Source: Aurantimonas sp. 22II-16-19i (GTDB taxonomy: Bacteria > Pseudomonadota > Alphaproteobacteria > Rhizobiales > Rhizobiaceae). Taken from it: a DNA stretch of 64,000 nt. This document shows, piece by piece, positions 60,146 through 64,000 of the stretch (the stretch's first letter is position 1; the number at the start of each line of letters is the position of its first letter). The notes beneath the pieces are model-generated. The model had not been told where the DNA came from. It saw only the letters and a program-made list of their open reading frames with translations, and searched no databases. Both the position numbers and the translations under genes were made by a program. The DNA lies in the NCBI RefSeq assembly GCF_002088275.1, contig NZ_AQQS01000002.1:290047-354046 (forward strand), given 5' to 3'.

Positions 60146-60739
60146 ATGGAATGGTATGACCTCGCTCTCCGACTGCTGTCGCCGCTCGTCGCGATCGCCG
60201 CCCTCGTGTTCACGATCAATTCGGCTCGCTCACGGGCGTCGAAAGAAGAGAGCGACAAGCTCGACAGCCGCCTTTCGACCCTGGAGCGGACCGCGATCAA
60301 GCGGGAAGACGTCGACGGGCTCAAGGCGAGCATCGGCGAACTGTCCGGTATCGTCCGTGACATGAAGGCAGTCGCCAAGGAAGCGGAAGAGGCCGGCGAG
60401 CGGTCGCAGCGCAACGAGGGCCGGGTCATGGCGCTGGAGCGCGATGCGCATCGCTGGGCCGAGATCGAGGGCCAGGTCGATCGGATCAGCGAGGACCGGC
60501 TGAAGGTCGCCCAGATCCACCAGGCAACCTTCGAACAGCTGCGCGACCGGATCGGCCGGGTCGAAGAGACGATCAAGCATTCGCCGAGCGCCAACCAGGT
60601 TTCCGATCTGAGAACGCTCGTCGAGAAGATGGGCGGCGACATCCGGGTGTTGTCGGAGGGGATGCGGCCGCTGGCGGCAAGCGTCGGGCGGATCGACGAC
60701 TTCCTGATGGGGCAGGCCGGCAAGCGAGGGCAGGCATGA
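60146..60739 (+). CDS. DUF2730 family protein (Mu gp25-like)
   Basis: 197 residues. One N-terminal transmembrane helix (LRLLSPLVAIAALVFTIN) followed by a continuous coiled coil (DKLDSRLSTLERTAIKREDVDGL onward). This is the DUF2730 type, which lies between lysis and packaging genes of Mu-like phages; a spanin-like or membrane scaffold role is possible. The end overlaps the next gene by four bases. Confidence 0.82.
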   Translation: MEWYDLALRLLSPLVAIAALVFTINSARSRASKEESDKLDSRLSTLERTAIKREDVDGLKASIGELSGIVRDMKAVAKEAEEAGERSQRNEGRVMALERDAHRWAEIEGQVDRISEDRLKVAQIHQATFEQLRDRIGRVEETIKHSPSANQVSDLRTLVEKMGGDIRVLSEGMRPLAASVGRIDDFLMGQAGKRGQA

Positions 60740-61032
60740 ATTTCAACGAGCATGCGACCCGGGACGCCCGGCTGGTGATCCTTAAGGCGCTGGCCGAGCA
60801 GACGGACGGCCGTCTGAACGAGACGCTGTTGCAGGTGACGATCGAGACGTTCGGGCATCGGCGCTCACGCGACTGGGTGCGGACCCAGATGCGGGCGCTC
60901 GAAGAACTCGGCGCGATCCGCGTGATCAAGGCTGGCGAGGAGTTCCTGATCGGTGAACTGACCCAGCTCGGCCAGGACCATGTCGATCGCCGCGCAATCG
61001 TCGAGGGCGTCGCCCGCCCGTCGCCGCGCTGA
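60736..61032 (+). CDS. Mu gp26-like winged-helix protein
   Basis: 98 residues: RDARLVILKALAEQTDGRLNETLLQVTIETFGHRRSRDWVRTQMRALEELGAI is a winged HTH of the VpaChn25_0724 phage family, found between gp25 and gp27 homologues. Likely part of packaging or head-gene regulation. ATGA overlap upstream. Confidence 0.82.
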   Translation: MNFNEHATRDARLVILKALAEQTDGRLNETLLQVTIETFGHRRSRDWVRTQMRALEELGAIRVIKAGEEFLIGELTQLGQDHVDRRAIVEGVARPSPR

Positions 61033-61042
61033 GGGACGCATC

Positions 61043-61597
61043 ATGGTCACGGGACGCGGACGGCTCTCTTCGATCGATCTCCTGCCACCGGAGGCCGATC
61101 CGATCGTCCAGTGGGCGGTCGAGGAACTGCAGGCCAGCGAACGCACCCAAGCCGATATTCTGTTCGAGATGAACGACAGGCTGGAGGCGATCGGTAGCGA
61201 CACGATCTCCTCCTCGGCCTTCAATCGGTACTCCACCCGGCTCGCGGCGACGACGCGCCAGCTGAAGGAAACCCGCGAAATCGCCAAGGCTGTGACCGAG
61301 CGCCTCGGTCCGGACACGGCCGACGACATCACGGTCATGTTGGTCGAGCTTCTGAAGTCCGCAACCTACTCCGTTCTACGTGGTGGGCAGGTGTCCTCGA
61401 AGGAGGTGATGGAGCTCTCGCGCGGCCTGCAGGGGGCCCTGTCGGCGCAGAAGATGAGCGCCGACGCCCGCAGGCGGCAGGAAGCCGAAATCGCCGCGCG
61501 CGTCGGGGAGGTCGTCGACGCCGCCGGCAAGGCCGCCGGTCTTTCCGCCGAGCGGATCGGCCAGCTGCGCCGTGATTTCCTGGGCGTCAGACCGTGA
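61043..61597 (+). CDS. DUF3486 family protein (Mu gp27, putative small terminase)
   Basis: 184 residues. GRGRLSSIDLLPPEADPIVQWAVEEL is the DUF3486 N-terminal signature, an HTH-containing helical region used for DNA recognition at packaging start. The SSSAFNRYSTRLAATTRQLKETREIA block follows. Situated directly before the large terminase, whose GTG overlaps its stop. Confidence 0.88.
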   Translation: MVTGRGRLSSIDLLPPEADPIVQWAVEELQASERTQADILFEMNDRLEAIGSDTISSSAFNRYSTRLAATTRQLKETREIAKAVTERLGPDTADDITVMLVELLKSATYSVLRGGQVSSKEVMELSRGLQGALSAQKMSADARRRQEAEIAARVGEVVDAAGKAAGLSAERIGQLRRDFLGVRP

Positions 61598-63213
61598 GCG
61601 ACGCCCCGATCCTGCCGCGCGATCCGGCGGCCTTGCCGGACGCGCTGCCGCGCGGCGCGGAGATCCCGGCCGATCAGGACCCCTTCGCAGAAGGCATCCT
61701 GATGAAGCACCAAGCGGACTGGCTCGCCGATCCGTCGCCCCTCAAGATCGCCTCAAAGGGGCGTCGAACCGGCATCACCTATGCCGAGATGCTCGACGCC
61801 ACGCTGATCGCGGCCGCTTCCCGGGAGGCCGGCGGCGACAATGTCTTCTATATCGGCGACACCAAGGAAAAGGGGCGGGAGGCGATCGGCTATGTCGCCC
61901 ATTTCGCCAAGGTTGTTGCGGGCGAGCTGGCGGGAATCGAGGAGTTCCTGTTCGAGGACGGGCAGGCCGACGGCTCGACCAAGTTCATCTCGGCCTACCG
62001 GGTGCGCTTTGCCTCGGGCTTCCGGGTCGAGGCGCTGTCGTCGAACCCGGCGAACATCCGCGGCCTGCAGGGCATCGTCGTCATCGACGAGGCGGCGTTC
62101 CACCGGGACGTGCGCGAAGTGATCGACGCCGTCAATGCGCTGCTGATCTGGGGCGGCAAAGTGCGGGTGATCTCGACGCACAACGGCATCCTCAACCCGT
62201 TCAACGAGCTGATCACCGAGGCGAAGGCGGGGAAGAACAAGTTCAACGTCCACCACATCCCGTTCCAGGCAGCCGTGGACAACGGTCTCTATGAGCGCGT
62301 CTGCCTGGTGCGGGGACGCGTTCCGACGCCCGAAAGCAAGGCCGAGTGGGAAGCGGACATTCGCGGCGCCTACGGCACCCGCACCGCCAAGATGCGCCAG
62401 GAACTGGATGCGATTCCGACCGACGCCGAGGGCGCGGCGCTGACCCGCGTTCTCATCGAGCGGGTCGCCGACCGGTCCGTCCCGGTCGTGCGCTGGCAAC
62501 TCGGTGACGACTTCCGCAGTCTGTCAAAGGAAGGCCGCGAGGCCGTCCAGAAGGATTTTTGCGAGCGAGAGCTGAAGTCGATCCTCGCCGCACTCGACAA
62601 GCGGCGCGGCCATGTCTTCGGCCAGGACTTCGCGCGATCGGGGGACGTTTCCTCGCTGCGCGTTTACGAGATGGGCGCCGACCTGGTGCGCCGCCTGCGG
62701 CTCATCCTTGAAATGCGCAACATCACCTTCGACGCCCAGCGCGATACGCTGTTCTATATCGTCGACCGATTGCCGCGATTCCTGAAGGGGGCGCTCGACG
62801 CGACCGGCAACGGCTCTGCTCACGCCGAGAGCGCCGCGCTCAAATACGGCGACAGCATCATCGAGGTGAAGCTGACGGCGCAATGGTACCAGGCCAATGG
62901 CGGCGCCTATGTCGAAGCTTTCACGGATCAGACCGTCACCGTCGCTGCCGACGAGGACGAGATTCGCGATCACCAGGCGCTGCAATATGTGAACGGTGTC
63001 ATCCGCGTGCCGGAGGATCACCGGAACAAGGGACAGGACGGGCAGAACCGCCACGGCGACAACGCGATCGCCGGCATGCTGGCCTGGTTCGCCTCGCGGC
63101 AAGAGTCTCACGACTATGGCTACACGCCCGTCTCGGCTCTCGATCAGGCGGGCGGGCTCGGCTTCGCGACCGGGGGGACCAGCCTCAATACGGGGGACAG
63201 AACGCTATGGTAA
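61594..63213 (+). CDS. Large terminase (Mu gp28-like)
   Basis: 539-residue packaging motor. ATPase part: SPLKIASKGRRTGITYAEM (Walker A of the deviant Mu type), later GLQGIVVIDEAAFHRDV (Walker B with catalytic Glu) and ISTHNGILNPFNEL (motif III). Nuclease part: VFGQDFARSGDVSSLRVYE (first Asp), TGNGSAHAESAAL and the final NRHGDNAIAGMLAWF with acidic ligand. Start is GTG 61594. It follows the headful plan of Mu with host flanking DNA. Confidence 0.93.
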   Translation: MSDAPILPRDPAALPDALPRGAEIPADQDPFAEGILMKHQADWLADPSPLKIASKGRRTGITYAEMLDATLIAAASREAGGDNVFYIGDTKEKGREAIGYVAHFAKVVAGELAGIEEFLFEDGQADGSTKFISAYRVRFASGFRVEALSSNPANIRGLQGIVVIDEAAFHRDVREVIDAVNALLIWGGKVRVISTHNGILNPFNELITEAKAGKNKFNVHHIPFQAAVDNGLYERVCLVRGRVPTPESKAEWEADIRGAYGTRTAKMRQELDAIPTDAEGAALTRVLIERVADRSVPVVRWQLGDDFRSLSKEGREAVQKDFCERELKSILAALDKRRGHVFGQDFARSGDVSSLRVYEMGADLVRRLRLILEMRNITFDAQRDTLFYIVDRLPRFLKGALDATGNGSAHAESAALKYGDSIIEVKLTAQWYQANGGAYVEAFTDQTVTVAADEDEIRDHQALQYVNGVIRVPEDHRNKGQDGQNRHGDNAIAGMLAWFASRQESHDYGYTPVSALDQAGGLGFATGGTSLNTGDRTLW

Positions 63214-64000
63214 AGGCCGCGATTGTCCGCTTCCAGGACCGGTGGGGCCGCTCGCCGGAAGCCTCGACCCTCGGCTCCGTATTTGCGACGCCGCAGGAAT
63301 GGGGACCGCGACGGGTGATCGGCGATGCCGTCGCCTCGGGGCTCGGACCGGAGCGGCTCGCGGGGATCCTGCGCCAGTCGGCGGACGGGGACGCCCGCGC
63401 CTACCTCACCCTCGCGATGGAGATGGAGGAGCGATATCTCCACTACGCCTCGCAGCTGCAGACCCGGCGGCTGGCGATCGAGGGGATTCCTGTCTCGATC
63501 GAGCACGACAAGGAAGTCCCGACGAAGATCGTCGACGCCGTCAACAATCTCGTGGAGGATCCGCGCTTCGAGGAGATGTCGGGAACCCTGACCGATGGGA
63601 TCGGGAAAGGTTACGCGGTCACGGAGATCATCTGGGACTATCAGCGAGGGATGCTTCGCCCCGTCGACTTCGTCTGGCGCGATCAGCGCTTCTTCCAGTA
63701 CGACGAGGCGACGCGCACCGAGCTGCGGCTGCGCGATGATTCCGACCCGCGCAATGGGCTGGCTCTGCCGGCGGCGAAGTTCATCATTCACGAGCCGCGC
63801 ACCCGCATGGGGCTGCCGATCCGGCGCGGCATGGCGCGCCCCGCCGCCTGGGCGTTCCTGATCCAGAGTTTCGCCCTGAAGGACTGGGCGAGCTTCGCCG
63901 AGATCTATGGCGTGCCGCTGCGGATCGGCAAGTTCGGCCAGAACGCCTCGGATGCCGAGAAGAGCATCCTTCTCCAGGCGGTGCGGTCGCTCGCCAATGA
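63207..64000 (+). CDS. DUF935 portal protein (Mu gp29-like), 5' part
   Basis: Starts at ATG 63207, within the end of the terminase gene, and stays open for 264 codons to the window edge. SPEASTLGSVFATPQEWG and LRQSADGDARAYLTLAMEMEER are typical of DUF935. FIIHEPRTRMGLPIRRGMARPAAWAFL and YGVPLRIGKFGQNAS are strongly conserved portal segments. Twelve subunits would form the head vertex channel. The rest of the morphogenesis module lies beyond the window. Confidence 0.93.
   Translation, partial: MVKAAIVRFQDRWGRSPEASTLGSVFATPQEWGPRRVIGDAVASGLGPERLAGILRQSADGDARAYLTLAMEMEERYLHYASQLQTRRLAIEGIPVSIEHDKEVPTKIVDAVNNLVEDPRFEEMSGTLTDGIGKGYAVTEIIWDYQRGMLRPVDFVWRDQRFFQYDEATRTELRLRDDSDPRNGLALPAAKFIIHEPRTRMGLPIRRGMARPAAWAFLIQSFALKDWASFAEIYGVPLRIGKFGQNASDAEKSILLQAVRSLAN

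Larger units (their letters stand above)
43276..64000. mobile_element. Mu-like transposable prophage, left part (runs past the window)
   Basis: At least 20.7 kb with the gene plan of RcapMu-type Mu-like phages: repressor, Ner-like protein, ParB-like protein, DDE transposase A, ATPase B, gp16/GemA, Mor, lysis, DUF2730/gp25, gp26-like, DUF3486/gp27, gp28 terminase and DUF935/gp29 portal. The left boundary is placed where the GTA portal sequence stops; the first bases are TGTAACGCG, fitting the 5'-TG rule of Mu ends. The exact end is not proven because the right end and the target duplication lie outside the window. Confidence 0.85.

Noticed and set aside
43276..64000. A lambda-type prophage integrated by tyrosine recombinase
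   Set aside because: No integrase or excisionase is present; the A/B transposition genes and gp16, Mor, gp25-gp29 order define a Mu-like phage.

Overview
The window looks like the chromosome of a high-GC alphaproteobacterium of the order Hyphomicrobiales (Rhizobiales), possibly near Aurantimonadaceae. The order is inferred from gene content and order (glyA-nrdR-ribD-ribE-ribH-nusB, membrane pyrophosphatase, an HWE sensor kinase, a rhizobial Omp25/31-type porin, PBP1A followed by a DUF1214/DUF1254 pair, a gene transfer agent cluster). The family is only a guess.

Host part, about 1-39.8 kb. It opens inside panB, followed by a zinc alcohol dehydrogenase and a minus-strand arsenic cluster: arsR, then two arsenate reductases of unrelated families, then arsH and arsB. 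Next come an AraC regulator, an HWE kinase with an overlapping small upstream ORF, soluble transhydrogenase sthA, glutathione synthetase gshB, a secreted SH3 protein with an Arg/Asp/Gly repeat tail, and UDP-galactopyranose mutase. The riboflavin operon (16.5-20.9 kb) is interrupted between ribE and ribH by a foreign-looking, lower-GC, reverse-oriented cell-wall amidase gene. Further on are an MFS transporter, K+-independent H+-pyrophosphatase, tRNA-Arg(CCG) flanked by two short tandem-repeat arrays, small stress-type proteins, a cold-shock protein, hemF, an outer membrane protein, an L,D-transpeptidase, trmL, a DUF6030/DUF2336 convergent pair, the PBP1A cluster and a YcgN-type Fe-S protein.

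Gene transfer agent (GTA) part, 39.8-43.3 kb. A promoter-like site and a leader terminator precede small terminase, large terminase and portal genes. A palindromic repeat element sits between terminase and portal. The portal reading frame loses its family sequence after Trp350 and runs into DNA that leads straight into a prophage.

Mu-like prophage, from about 43,276 to beyond the window end. It has a c-type LexA-like repressor facing a Ner-like protein across an operator region with repeated AATCATGATT palindromes. The early operon is tightly overlapped: ParB-like protein, DD(35)E transposase A, ATPase B, several small regulators, an orphan DnaA DNA-binding domain protein, DUF3164 and GemA/gp16. 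A two-gene reverse-oriented cassette follows, encoding a short disordered protein and a SLATT-like two-helix membrane protein. Then come a DNA methyltransferase, the Mor activator with a perfect 16-bp palindrome just downstream, lysis genes, and Mu gp25-gp29 homologues ending in a partial portal gene. The layout resembles the Rhodobacter phage RcapMu type. The right end of the prophage and the rest of the GTA cluster lie outside the window.
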